Made by a program: the position numbers and the translations under genes
Notes under the pieces: generated by a model
The model's database searches: none
Seen by the model: the letters and a program-made list of their open reading frames with translations, nothing else
What the model was told of the DNA's origin: nothing
Part shown: in pieces, positions 32,358 to 40,980 of the stretch
Layout of the letters: each line of letters opens with the position of its first letter
How positions within the stretch are numbered: position 1 is the first letter of the stretch
Assembly (NCBI RefSeq): GCF_037996825.1
Contig: NZ_JBBNAC010000001.1
Span: 3,410,001-3,474,000, forward strand
Direction: 5' to 3'
Source: Bdellovibrio sp. BCCA
GTDB taxonomy: Bacteria; Bdellovibrionota; Bdellovibrionia; Bdellovibrionales; Bdellovibrionaceae
Length of the DNA stretch: 64,000 nt

Positions 32358-33526
32358 TGAAAGACATTAAATCAGAATACATCCGACAATTAAGAACTTC
32401 TTTCCCGGGGCTAGATAAACAGCCTCTGGAAAATCTTGTCGCTGAAAATCTGATTTCACCGTTCGCAATTGAACTTCCCAAATCCGTTCTTGAACAAGCA
32501 CAGAAAATCATCTCTTTGCTTTTTTCTTTGCGTGAAAAGCCCTCTTATCTGAATCACTACAAAGAGCTTATTGCGGAAAAAGGTCTTAAAGACCCGGGAA
32601 ATAAATCGATCATGATGAGTTACGATTTTCACGTCGATGAAAATCAAAATTTGAAACTCATTGAAATCAATACGAATGCCGCGTTTCTGGTTTTAGGCCA
32701 TCAAATGTATCAGATGAAAGGCCACCCACTGCCTATTTCTGATTTTTCCCTGGCAGAAATTGGCGACAGCATTCGTACGGAGTTGCGATTGCAGGGTAAG
32801 AACATCGCCGACGCTCTAAAAATCGCCATCACCGATGAAGCGCCTTCTGAGCAACGACTGTTTGTGGAGTTCCTGGTTTACAACGAACTTTTCAAATCAT
32901 GGGGATGGGATTCTCACATCCAGGATTACCGTGAGCTGTTCCAGAATTTCTATCCCGAATTTATCTACAATCGCTACACGGATTTCTTTCTTACAGAGCC
33001 CAGCAGCCAAACATTGCGTGAAAAGTTTTTGAATCGCGAAGTCTGTTTGTCACCAAATCCTTTTGAATATTTGTTATTGGCTGACAAGCAACGCTTGATT
33101 GACTGGGGAGTTCCCGGCTTCTTAGAGTCACAAGGCCTCGTTGGAGAAGATCTTCAATTGATTCGCCAAACAGTTCCCCTTTCCTATGACATCTGCCCCG
33201 CAATGGCCGATAAGATTTGGACAGAAAGAAAGAAATTATTCTTCAAACCGAAGAACGCTTTTGGCTCAAAGCAATCTTACAAAGGAGCTTCGGTCAGCAA
33301 AAAAACTTTTGATGAGATCATGAATGCCGACATGATTGCTCAAGAGTACGTTCCAGCGCCGGAAGTGAATTTGACAACACCTGACGGCGAACAAAAATTC
33401 AAATATGACCTTCGTTGTTATGCCTATCAAGGTCGACTACAGCTTGTGTTGGCTCGCATTTATCAGGGGCAAGTCACGAATTTGCGCACCCCTTACGGCG
33501 GATTTGCTACTACACTCTTTAAATAA
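32357..33526 (+). CDS. ATP-grasp-like ligase, apparently circularly permuted
   Basis: 389 residues. ATP-grasp elements are recognisable but shuffled: the metal-binding E-x-N motif (LKLIEINTNAAF, Glu103-Asn105) precedes the nucleotide-binding part, where one sees the Lys motif LFFKPKNAFGSKQSYKG (Lys297), the adenine-hinge acidic QEYVPAPE, KYDLRCYAY (Asp351, Arg353) and ARIYQGQVTNLR at the end. In ordinary ATP-grasp enzymes E-x-N comes last. It would join a carboxylate to an amine or thiol at ATP cost; substrate unknown. Coupled to the peroxiredoxin on one side and a broken solute-binding gene on the other. Confidence 0.7.
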   Translation: MKDIKSEYIRQLRTSFPGLDKQPLENLVAENLISPFAIELPKSVLEQAQKIISLLFSLREKPSYLNHYKELIAEKGLKDPGNKSIMMSYDFHVDENQNLKLIEINTNAAFLVLGHQMYQMKGHPLPISDFSLAEIGDSIRTELRLQGKNIADALKIAITDEAPSEQRLFVEFLVYNELFKSWGWDSHIQDYRELFQNFYPEFIYNRYTDFFLTEPSSQTLREKFLNREVCLSPNPFEYLLLADKQRLIDWGVPGFLESQGLVGEDLQLIRQTVPLSYDICPAMADKIWTERKKLFFKPKNAFGSKQSYKGASVSKKTFDEIMNADMIAQEYVPAPEVNLTTPDGEQKFKYDLRCYAYQGRLQLVLARIYQGQVTNLRTPYGGFATTLFK

Positions 33527-34073
33527 TGCATTTACTGTTAGTCCTTTTCTTTTTATTCCCGGTTTTTACAGAAGCTTCGAACAAGGCTCCCTTGCGCGCG
33601 GGCGTTCCGATCACGCTGCCGCCACCTTTGCTTTTTTTAGATCAGAACACGCCACAAGGAATTTTGCCTGAATTCATTTCAAGTCTTGCGCAAATCCTGG
33701 GACGAGAGCATTCCGTGCTTGCGTTGGCCCGGCTCCTCTGCCGAAATCATTGGATGAGCTTAAGGGGGTCGTCATCGGAACGTCCCTGGATTACACTTAT
33801 CCAAACTTAAATCCGTACTTTCAAGATAAGTCCCTCGTGCGCGAAGACGCACCCACCGACGAAGTGTTTTTCGATTACTTTAAAAGCAATCATCCTGAAA
33901 TTGAAGAAAAGCGCCAGCGTCTCTTAGTGCAAGAGTATCCTATTGCCTGCGCCATCAGCCCGCATAGCAAACTCACAAAAAAAGAATTCGATGGTGCGGT
34001 TCAAAAATTAAAAACCTCCAAAAAGTTGGAGGCTCTCTTTAAAAAATACAATTTATCCGTTCAAGTACTTTAG
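33526..34073 (+). pseudogene. Disrupted periplasmic solute-binding protein gene
   Basis: The first part (signal peptide MHLLLVLFFLFPVFTEA, then LRAGVPITLPPPLLFL and GILPEFISSLAQILGRE) reads in one frame and stops after 94 codons. The second part (SLDELKGVVIGTSLDYTYPN, IEEKRQRLLVQEYPIACAIS) continues in another frame. Together they match the start and second half of a family-3 solute-binding protein, but the joint near 33705-33745 both shifts frame and lacks roughly 50 residues expected of the first lobe. Hence a deletion plus frameshift rather than a single sequencing slip. Starts in a TAATG overlap with the ATP-grasp gene. Confidence 0.65.
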
Positions 34074-34699
34074 TTATTGCGCATATCCGGAATTGAATCG
34101 TAGCGAATGGAAAGATACTGCGTCACCTCGCGCTCTTTTTTTACCAGCATGAGCTCAAACTCTGTGTGCGAGCGCTGATAGATCTTGTATTGAGCGCCGG
34201 AACTCTTAAGCCACTTTTCCAGATCCGTTTTATTTTTTAAGGCTGGGCTCTTTAAATTCCAGAAAGAGTACTTATTTCCTTCCGTCATGAGCTGAAATTG
34301 CCACAGACTTTGGCCTATTTTTGGTTGCTTCCTAGTGTCGATCAAAGTGGGCGCCAGCAAAGAAAAGCGCTCTTTACCAGCTTGTGGAGTGCTTCCACAA
34401 AGAATTTGCGACGCCGCTGTTTGCTGCAAAAAAGACTGATAACCATAAAGCTTCACCGCTTCGTCCCCATGCTTGCCTTCAATATAATATTCGACATCTC
34501 TTGCCACCAAAACCGCTTCTGGCAAGCGAGACACGGTGCCGACGAAATCGTTACGAATCTCCGTAAGGAACTCCGGACGCTCTTCACATGCCGGCGCCGA
34601 AGCGAAAGAAGGTTGAATCAAACGGCCGGAAATGTCCTTGTTAACGGCAAATGAACTTGTGGAAAGTAGCGCTAGAAGCAGAAATCCAGGTGTCTTCAT
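34070..34699 (-). CDS. Exported protein of unknown function
   Basis: 209 residues; signal peptide MKTPGFLLLALLSTSSFAV. The mature domain has two cysteines (APACEERPEF and SQILCGSTPQ) that may pair, and alternating strand/helix segments (WQFQLMTEGNKYSFWNLKSP, YKIYQRSHTEFELMLVKK). No family recognised. AGGGGAC precedes the ATG. Its 3' end overlaps the broken solute-binding gene convergently by 4 bases. Confidence 0.75.
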   Translation of the reverse strand: MKTPGFLLLALLSTSSFAVNKDISGRLIQPSFASAPACEERPEFLTEIRNDFVGTVSRLPEAVLVARDVEYYIEGKHGDEAVKLYGYQSFLQQTAASQILCGSTPQAGKERFSLLAPTLIDTRKQPKIGQSLWQFQLMTEGNKYSFWNLKSPALKNKTDLEKWLKSSGAQYKIYQRSHTEFELMLVKKEREVTQYLSIRYDSIPDMRNN

Positions 34700-34757
34700 G
34701 AAGTCCCCTTATTTTGTCCAGTCCAGTATTCGGAAGAATTTTTTTAGGGCTTAATAT

Positions 34758-34784
34758 TAAAGTGCAGGCCTGGCCTGCCGATAT
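34758..34784 (+). promoter_or_regulatory. Near-consensus sigma-28 (FliA) promoter of the SelO-like gene
   Basis: TAAAGTGC, exactly 11 bases, then GCCGATAT: 6 of 8 and 7 of 8 matches to TAAAGTTT-N11-GCCGATAA with ideal spacing. Transcription would start near 34791, which fixes the downstream ATG as the true start of the gene. Confidence 0.75.
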
Positions 34785-34824
34785 GAAGAGTGTCTCATTT
34801 TTCTACAAGGAGTGTGGAAGCATC

Positions 34825-36681
34825 ATGACGATGAAACATAGCGGCGCTCGAAAGCTCAAGGAACTGTCGAACTTTTATTCTTCCTTTGATCAACTCAATG
34901 GTGTTCACCCTTGGATGGATGCTGTTAAGGATGGCTATGTCTCGTACAAGGTGCGAGAACTTCAAACAGGAAAAGTCGCCTACTTCAACTTCATACTCGC
35001 AAAAGAAATGGGCCTGATCGCTCCCGATCATCCTCATCAGATGACGGAAGAGCTTGAAAAGAAACTTATTGAAACTTTCTCTTTGCAAATCATCAATGAA
35101 TACGACGAACTCACTCACCGTCGCGTTGATCCTGAAACGATTCGTCCTCACCGCTATATGGCGACTCGTTATTTGCAACTGCAACACGCTAACAAACAAG
35201 GTAAAACTTCCGGCGATGGTAGGGGTATCTGGAACGGCACTGTTTATCACCGTGGAATGACATGGGACGTGTCCAGCCGTGGTACGGGTGTCACTTGCTT
35301 GGCGCCAGGCGCTGTTGAAGCACAGAAGCCTTTAAAAACCGGTGGCACTGAGTTTGGTTATGGTTGTGGTTTAGCGGAAATTGACGAGCTTTTAGCGGCC
35401 TCAATCCTTGCCGAGGTTATGCATCTGCAGGGGCTTCGCACAGAGCGTGTTCTTTGTGTGATTGATCTTGGAAAAGGTTACGGCATCGGTGTTCGCGCGG
35501 CTCCAAACTTAATTCGTCCAGCGCACTTATTCCTTTATTTAAAACAAGAAAAATATGAAGCCCTTAAAGCCGCGACAGATTATCTGATCGATAGACAGAC
35601 GGATAATAAAGTGTGGGATATCACAGCGAAGGGCAACGCAAAATACGATGAACTTCTGGCTCATGTTTGCAAATCATTCGCAGACTTCACCGCACAAATG
35701 GATATCGATTATATTTTTGCGTGGCTTGACTGGGATGGTGACAACGTTTTAGCGGATGCCGGAATTATTGATTACGGCAGCGTTCGCCAATTTGGAATTC
35801 GTCACGACAAATATCGTTATGATGACGTTGAAAGATTCTCGACAAATTTGAATGAACAAAAACAAAAAGCCCGTTTGATCGTGCAAGTGTTTGCGCAAAT
35901 GGTGGATTATCTTAAAACAAAAAAGAAAAAACCATTGCGTGTTTTTTCACGCCATCCTCAGGTTGAAAAATTCAATCAGCTTTTTGACGAGAAACGTGCA
36001 GAACGCATTTTGTACCGCATGGGTTTCAATGCAAGCCAAAGAAATCATATCTTTGCTCAGAAAAATCTTTTTGAGCGCTTTGATAAAGAATTTTCGTTCT
36101 TTGAACGCGCTAAGATCAGTGGTAGCAGTGAAAAAGTCGCTGACGGCATCAACCATCCGGCCCTTTACAATATGCGCTCTATATTACGTGAATTGCCGCG
36201 CTTTTTGATGGAAAGTCCATTGCCATTTGAAAAACGCTGGATGACAGAAAACGTGTTTTTTAAAACAATCCTTTCGGGTTTCGCCAAAGTACGTGATGCC
36301 CGCATGGGTGAAAAACAGCGACGTCATATACAATCTTTCCAAGAGCTGTACCGTGAACTCGTCACAGTTGCAGCAGGAAAACAAAAACCAGAAACAATTT
36401 TGAAGGGCATTTGTGAACGAGCCGACAAGCTCAATTCAGATAAGCGCATCACAGGAAACGCCTTGATTGAAATGGTGGAAGAAATTATCACCGAAAAGAA
36501 AAAAGGTCTTTCGATGGATCAAATTCAAAAGATCGTCGATCGTTTGGTGTTTGAAAACAACGGTGCTCCTGAAGTTCCTGTCAGTCGTTTTTACCGTGAC
36601 CTGCAAGCCACTCCTGCGGTGAAGATGGATCTGTATGCGAAACTCTTAAGCCTCGTTGAAGAACATAGCGAGTCTATTTAG
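34825..36681 (+). CDS. SelO/YdiU-like pseudokinase (protein adenylyltransferase family)
   Basis: 618 residues. The kinase-like core resembles SelO: GGTEFGYGCGLAEIDELLAA and SILAEVMHLQGLRTERVLCV (active-site Glu region), VRAAPNLIRPAHLFLYLKQ, and the metal-binding DGDNVLADAGIIDYGSVRQF (Asn and Asp equivalent to the DFG site). SelO proteins transfer AMP to Ser/Thr/Tyr of target proteins. About 100 extra residues lie at the C-terminus and 150 at the N-terminus (NQ-poor, basic), so family membership is good but function is inferred. An upstream in-frame ATG overlaps the promoter and is rejected; GGAAG/AAGGAG precede the ATG used. Confidence 0.78.
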   Translation: MTMKHSGARKLKELSNFYSSFDQLNGVHPWMDAVKDGYVSYKVRELQTGKVAYFNFILAKEMGLIAPDHPHQMTEELEKKLIETFSLQIINEYDELTHRRVDPETIRPHRYMATRYLQLQHANKQGKTSGDGRGIWNGTVYHRGMTWDVSSRGTGVTCLAPGAVEAQKPLKTGGTEFGYGCGLAEIDELLAASILAEVMHLQGLRTERVLCVIDLGKGYGIGVRAAPNLIRPAHLFLYLKQEKYEALKAATDYLIDRQTDNKVWDITAKGNAKYDELLAHVCKSFADFTAQMDIDYIFAWLDWDGDNVLADAGIIDYGSVRQFGIRHDKYRYDDVERFSTNLNEQKQKARLIVQVFAQMVDYLKTKKKKPLRVFSRHPQVEKFNQLFDEKRAERILYRMGFNASQRNHIFAQKNLFERFDKEFSFFERAKISGSSEKVADGINHPALYNMRSILRELPRFLMESPLPFEKRWMTENVFFKTILSGFAKVRDARMGEKQRRHIQSFQELYRELVTVAAGKQKPETILKGICERADKLNSDKRITGNALIEMVEEIITEKKKGLSMDQIQKIVDRLVFENNGAPEVPVSRFYRDLQATPAVKMDLYAKLLSLVEEHSESI

Positions 36682-36702
36682 GTGTTCTTCTTGGGAACAC
36701 CT
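36680..36702 (+). terminator. Hairpin at the end of the SelO-like gene
   Basis: AGGTGTTC / GAACACCT, perfect 8-bp stem with a 7-base loop, beginning inside the stop codon. No T-run follows (CAACCTTAAATTT), so it is a weak terminator or RNA end-protection structure. Confidence 0.45.
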
Positions 36703-36868
36703 CAACCTTAAATTTCAGAAATTTTTCTGTCTCATCAAGAGACCTTATGTCTTGGATGATTTTGTCTAGAGAGTGAGCGATGTCTATTCTCTCAACGTCG
36801 CTTTATTACTAAATTTATTTTCGAACATGGCATGACCTTGCATATCTCCATTCCATGGGGATAGAGAT

Positions 36869-37120
36869 ATGAAGAAAAAAGTTTTGATCGCATCATTAGT
36901 ATGTGCTTCTTTGATAGTCGTTGCTTGGGGATTCAACTCTCTCAGAAAACTTCCAGCCTTCGGTGGCACGGTCTCGGAAAAAGTCGAAAAAGTTTATATC
37001 TCCGTTCCGAAACCAGAGAAAGAGTCCGTCGAAATCAACGATAGCCGCCTGAGTATCGATGCCAGTAGCGGAGCCGTCGTTGAAAGATGGAAGAGTCTAT
37101 TGAAATCACCAACGCATTAG
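36869..37120 (+). CDS. Small membrane-anchored protein
   Basis: 83 residues: basic start, one hydrophobic segment (KVLIASLVCASLIVVAWGF), then a hydrophilic tail with SEKVEKVYISVPKPEKESVE and ERWKSLLKSPTH. Probably a single-span inner-membrane protein with a periplasmic tail, or a secreted one. GGGGATAGAG precedes the ATG. Ends 4 bases inside the convergent hemerythrin gene. No family recognised. Confidence 0.65.
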   Translation: MKKKVLIASLVCASLIVVAWGFNSLRKLPAFGGTVSEKVEKVYISVPKPEKESVEINDSRLSIDASSGAVVERWKSLLKSPTH

Positions 37121-37527
37121 CCAGCTTGTTTCACGGCGATCTCTCCGTATTTCGTATCAATTCCCATAATGTGTGCTGTTAGCCATGTCTTAAGAAATTG
37201 AAAGAACGCCGGAGTAAGAACACCCGTTTTTTCAAACTCAGCCTGATGCCCTTTGAGTCTTTCAATCAAATCTTTATGGATCTTTTTGTGAACGGCCGCA
37301 TGAGAATACGGAAGAGTATCAAAAAATTTCTCTTCATGCTCGAAGTGTGTGATCGTCCAAGCGGCAAGCTCACGAATGATCGAGTTCAGTTCAATCTTTG
37401 ACGCCTTGGCCTCGTGGCGCTCATAGAGGCGGTTCATAATATCAACAAGCTTCTTGTGTTCGTTGTCCATTGCCTCAACATGAGTCGATAACTTCTGTTG
37501 GTCCCATTTAAAGAATGTGTCTGCCAT
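37117..37527 (-). CDS. Bacteriohemerythrin
   Basis: 136-residue four-helix-bundle protein that binds O2 reversibly at a di-iron site. Ligand positions are visible: His in LSTHVEAMDNEHKKL (first and second helices), HFEHEEKFF (His and bridging Glu), HAAVHKKIHKDL, and HIMGIDTKYGE with the His and bridging Asp. Length and Trp-rich N-terminus (FFKWDQQ) are normal. AAAGGGAG precedes the ATG. Upstream are a sigma-28-like octamer and two palindromes. It may serve oxygen sensing or supply in a motile attack phase, an inference from context. Confidence 0.93.
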   Translation of the reverse strand: MADTFFKWDQQKLSTHVEAMDNEHKKLVDIMNRLYERHEAKASKIELNSIIRELAAWTITHFEHEEKFFDTLPYSHAAVHKKIHKDLIERLKGHQAEFEKTGVLTPAFFQFLKTWLTAHIMGIDTKYGEIAVKQAG

Positions 37528-37544
37528 AACTTAGCTCCCTTTGT

Positions 37545-37601
37545 ATTGCATTCACGCAATATATCGGGTGGCGTTGGAGACTTCTATATGATGGCCATCA
37601 T
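37545..37601 (-). promoter_or_regulatory. Dyads and possible sigma-28 element upstream of hemerythrin
   Basis: Perfect palindrome ATGATGGCCATCAT at 37588-37601, a CCCGATAT octamer (minus strand, 37561-37568) preceded by TAGAAGTC after 10 bases, and a TATTGC/GCAATA dyad near 37545-37562. The combination suggests a regulated promoter; each element alone is weak. Confidence 0.4.
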
Positions 37602-37614
37602 GTCTGACAAAAAT

Positions 37615-38253
37615 TTATTTTAAATCGGCGAGTTGATCGCGGACCCAACGTCGAATAATAGGATATTCCTCGTCTTTAAGAGAGTGGTCTTTCTCCATTT
37701 CAACCCAATCCACACGAAGGCCTGCGTCTTTGAGTTTATCCACCCCGTATTTAGTTTCTTCAAGAGGAAGAATGTCGTCCTGGTGTCCGTGCGTGAAGAT
37801 CCATGGGGTTTGGCGAGCTTCCTGCGAAAGGTTTGCTCTCCAACGAGGGTAGAAATTAAAGTAGCCGCTAATACCGACGATGCCGCCTAATTTTTTTGGA
37901 TAATTCAAACCGATATCAGCACTGATCAAACAACCTTGCGAAAATCCAAAGAGGAAAATCTTTTCGCTTTTCCAACCTTGATTTTCTAAGTCGTTCAGAA
38001 GATCAAAAAGTTTTTCGCGAATTTTAAGAACGCCTTTACCTTGAAAAGGAGGCTCTCCATACCAAGTGTAACCGTCCATAAAGCGACGAGGAGCGTTCAG
38101 CAAAAGATAATTCATCTCGGGAAGATTGAGCTCTTCGTTAAAAGAGAAAAACGGCTTAATGCTGTCACCGCGGCCATGCAGAACAATCATTAAATTGTCC
38201 GACTTCTTTTTTGCCGGAATAAATTTATGTTTAAATAAATCTGTCGTAATCAT
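37615..38253 (-). CDS. Alpha/beta-hydrolase (carboxylesterase/phospholipase type)
   Basis: 212 residues, cytosolic. Catalytic triad of the carboxylesterase/phospholipase branch: Ser in FLFGFSQGCLIS, Asp in THGHQDDILP and His in MEKDHSLKDEEY; the oxyanion region is VLHGRGDSIKPFF. Likely hydrolyses short acyl esters or lysophospholipids. The ATG overlaps the stop of the S41 peptidase gene (ATGA), so the two are translated together; the longer in-frame reading lies inside that gene and is rejected. Confidence 0.9.
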   Translation of the reverse strand: MITTDLFKHKFIPAKKKSDNLMIVLHGRGDSIKPFFSFNEELNLPEMNYLLLNAPRRFMDGYTWYGEPPFQGKGVLKIREKLFDLLNDLENQGWKSEKIFLFGFSQGCLISADIGLNYPKKLGGIVGISGYFNFYPRWRANLSQEARQTPWIFTHGHQDDILPLEETKYGVDKLKDAGLRVDWVEMEKDHSLKDEEYPIIRRWVRDQLADLK

Positions 38254-39803
38254 AGCCCCGCTCTTGCCACTGTGCTTGCACAGAATAAAACCTGACGCGC
38301 TTTTGAGAGTTGAAGATCTTCGCCCGTCGCACTTTCCTCTATATCCAAACATGAATCCGAAGAATAGGGTTTTCCTGCATTGAGAATTTGTTTCTCAGGC
38401 GCACGCAATGGATTGATAAATTGATCGCTTTCGCGTCCTACCCAGATATTATCAAAACTCACTGTCACGTCAGGAGTCAGCCCTTTCATTTGCGGAGAGC
38501 GCCCTGACGGCAGATAGTAAAATCCTTTGGTTTCAAAAAGAGCGATCTTTTTATTTTGTGACCAGTACTCGCCTTCCTGGAAGGAACCCTTACCGAAAGT
38601 TCTTTCGCCAACAAGAACCGCGCGATTTAAGTCACGCAAAGCTCCCGCAACGATTTCAGAAGCACTTGCAGAGGCTCCGTTGATAAGAACGGCCACCGGA
38701 AGATCAAAGATTTTTTCTTCTCCACCAAAATATTCTTCCGCTTTTTTACCTGGATCAAGATAACGAACTTCGAAGATTTTCTTTTCAGATCCGACAAACA
38801 AGCTCGTGATACAAGCCGCTTCTTCCATCTGTCCGCCTGGATTGTCACGCAGGTCTAACAACAATCCGCGGACGTGTGCTTTTTTAACAATCTCCAAAGA
38901 CTCTTTTACTTTTTCACAAGCACCTTTAGCGAATTTGTTAATACCGACAACGCCGATAGGCTTGATACCGTCAATCACGCGTGTGGAAACAGTGGCCACC
39001 GTGATTTCGGTGCGACGAAGTTTATATTTTTTCTCGTTCCCGTCGTGACTGATCAAAAGAGTACTGGCCTCACCCACTTCGCCTTTTAAAAGCTCAGACA
39101 CGCGCGCTTGCAAAAGGCCTTTGAGCTTATGACCGTTGATCTCTAAAAGGACGTCGCCTTTTTTAAGGCCCGCGAGTTTTGCAGGACTACCTTCTGTCAC
39201 TTTGCGAATTACGTACTGACCACCAGAAAGTCCCAGCACGACTCCCAAAGCTGTAGAGCGGTTGTCGGCTTTTGAAACGACTTCTTTAAACTGAGAGACC
39301 GGCATCAAGTACGTGTGTGGATCACGAAACACAGAGATGAATCCGTTTAAACCCAAACCCACCATCATCGATTTTTGCGAGGAAGAGATGTAACGGGATT
39401 CAAGTTCTTTCCAGGCTTTCATGAAAGAGATCTTCACGGCTTTGTCCGTGTTGTTCGTAAAGAAATCTCTCCATGGCTCAAGCTGTTTTTTCTCGGAACT
39501 CATGTCGCTAGACAAAGCTTCATGAACGGGAACCAAGTTTCCATCGGTATTGAGACTTAAATTAAAACGATTTGCAATTGTGAGAACGGAGTTTGTGCAG
39601 GCCAAGAAATAACGCTCGGAGCTTCCACACGTTTGGTCTTGCAGAAGATCTTCCAAGGCAGCTGGGCCGAGCCCCGTCTCAGCCCAGTAGTCCTCAACGG
39701 ACTTAACCTTGGAAGTGCCACTGTTTGAACGTGACAAGGACAGACTGACCCCCACGGCCAATACAAACAATGAGAATATGAACATGCGTGGTGAACTGAG
39801 CAC
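38250..39803 (-). CDS. S41-family C-terminal processing peptidase with PDZ domain
   Basis: 517 residues; N-terminal hydrophobic export segment (MFIFSLFVLAVGVSLSLS), a helical region with an early Cys pair (DQTCGSSERYFLACTNS), a PDZ domain (RKVTEGSPAKLAGLKKGDVL) and the tail-specific peptidase core with nucleophile Ser in NGASASASEIVAGALRD and Lys in ERTFGKGSFQEGEYW. LLLDLRDNPGG is another family marker. Acts on exported or envelope proteins. GTG start with GGGAGG 7 bases upstream. Followed by the coupled hydrolase. Confidence 0.94.
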   Translation of the reverse strand: MLSSPRMFIFSLFVLAVGVSLSLSRSNSGTSKVKSVEDYWAETGLGPAALEDLLQDQTCGSSERYFLACTNSVLTIANRFNLSLNTDGNLVPVHEALSSDMSSEKKQLEPWRDFFTNNTDKAVKISFMKAWKELESRYISSSQKSMMVGLGLNGFISVFRDPHTYLMPVSQFKEVVSKADNRSTALGVVLGLSGGQYVIRKVTEGSPAKLAGLKKGDVLLEINGHKLKGLLQARVSELLKGEVGEASTLLISHDGNEKKYKLRRTEITVATVSTRVIDGIKPIGVVGINKFAKGACEKVKESLEIVKKAHVRGLLLDLRDNPGGQMEEAACITSLFVGSEKKIFEVRYLDPGKKAEEYFGGEEKIFDLPVAVLINGASASASEIVAGALRDLNRAVLVGERTFGKGSFQEGEYWSQNKKIALFETKGFYYLPSGRSPQMKGLTPDVTVSFDNIWVGRESDQFINPLRAPEKQILNAGKPYSSDSCLDIEESATGEDLQLSKARQVLFCASTVARAGL

Positions 39804-40001
39804 TCATCGCCTCCCGATTAGTGACAATCCTGAGCAATGGATGTGCCTGCTCAGATCGAATTGGTTCCCTTTTGAGGGGCTTTTTCAGTATTTTTTTCTG
39901 GGTTGAACAGGCCCTCAACAGAGGTCCTTTTTGCCGCCCCTTTCCTTGAGAAAAAGCCCTTCCTGTAATAGGTTCAAAGGACTAAGAAGGACTGGATTTT
40001 T

Positions 40002-40970
40002 ATGATTATTGTTACTGGTGCAAATGGCTTTATTGGCAGTGTGATGGTGTGGGAACTCAACCAGAGAGGTCATACCGATATCGTTGCCGTAGACTCTGTC
40101 GGTCTTTCCGAACGCAATCTTTTAAGCAAAAGAAAAATCAGTCAGTTCCTTTTGAAAGACGAACTTTGGGCTTTCTTAAATACCGACAAAGCAAAAAAAG
40201 AAGTCACGTGGATCATCCACATGGGTGCTTGTTCTTCGACGACAGAAACCAACAAAGAGTTTCTTTGGGAGAACAACACTTACTACACGCAAAGAATTTT
40301 TGAATGGTGTGCGGAATACAAGAAAGACATGATCTATGCTTCTAGTGCTGCGACCTATGGCGCTGGTGAACTTGGTTTTGACGACACCACAGATCCAGAG
40401 AAACTTCGTCCGCTTAATTTGTATGGCGAATCCAAAGTTCTTTTTGATCGTTGGGCTTTAAAGCAAACAAAAACTCCGCCGCACTGGTATGGTTTGAAAT
40501 TCTTTAATGTCTTTGGGCCGAATGAATATCACAAAGAAGCGATGTCCAGCGTAGCGTTTAAAGCCTACAACCAAATCAAGGCCAATGGCTCTTTGGGACT
40601 TTTTAAATCGGCGGATCCAAAATACAAAGACGGCGAATTCATGCGCGACTTTGTGTACGTGAAAGACGTCACGGGTTGGATGGCGGAACTCATGGAGAAA
40701 AAGCCGACAAACGGTATTTACAACATGGGCTTCGGAAAACCACGCACATGGCTTGATCTTGCAAGTTCTGTTTTCTCTGCCATGAGTAAAGAGATGAAAA
40801 TCAACTGGCTTGAAATGCCTGAAAATATTCGTGGTCAATATCAGTACTTCACAGAAGCAAAAACAGACAAATGGTCGGCAGCCGGCATGAGTGCAGCGAA
40901 ATGGCCTTTGGAAAAAGCTGTGGCTGATTACGTGCAAAACTATCTTTCTAAAGACGATCCTTCACTGTAA
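40002..40970 (+). CDS. hldD: ADP-L-glycero-D-manno-heptose-6-epimerase
   Basis: 322 residues; makes the heptose donor for the lipopolysaccharide inner core. Extended SDR with NADP-binding GANGFIGSVMVWELNQRG, HMGACSSTTETN, active-site SSAATYGAGE and YGESKVLFD (Tyr-x-x-x-Lys), and KFFNVFGPNEYHKEAMSSV. Length is normal. GAAGGA precedes the ATG. The phenylalanine hydroxylase gene follows after 10 bases, an operon partner without obvious metabolic link. Confidence 0.96.
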   Translation: MIIVTGANGFIGSVMVWELNQRGHTDIVAVDSVGLSERNLLSKRKISQFLLKDELWAFLNTDKAKKEVTWIIHMGACSSTTETNKEFLWENNTYYTQRIFEWCAEYKKDMIYASSAATYGAGELGFDDTTDPEKLRPLNLYGESKVLFDRWALKQTKTPPHWYGLKFFNVFGPNEYHKEAMSSVAFKAYNQIKANGSLGLFKSADPKYKDGEFMRDFVYVKDVTGWMAELMEKKPTNGIYNMGFGKPRTWLDLASSVFSAMSKEMKINWLEMPENIRGQYQYFTEAKTDKWSAAGMSAAKWPLEKAVADYVQNYLSKDDPSL

Positions 40971-40980
40971 GCGAGACAAC

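Noticed and set aside
34714-34824. Longer start for the SelO-like gene
   Set aside because: That stretch contains the sigma-28 promoter, so it would not be transcribed.
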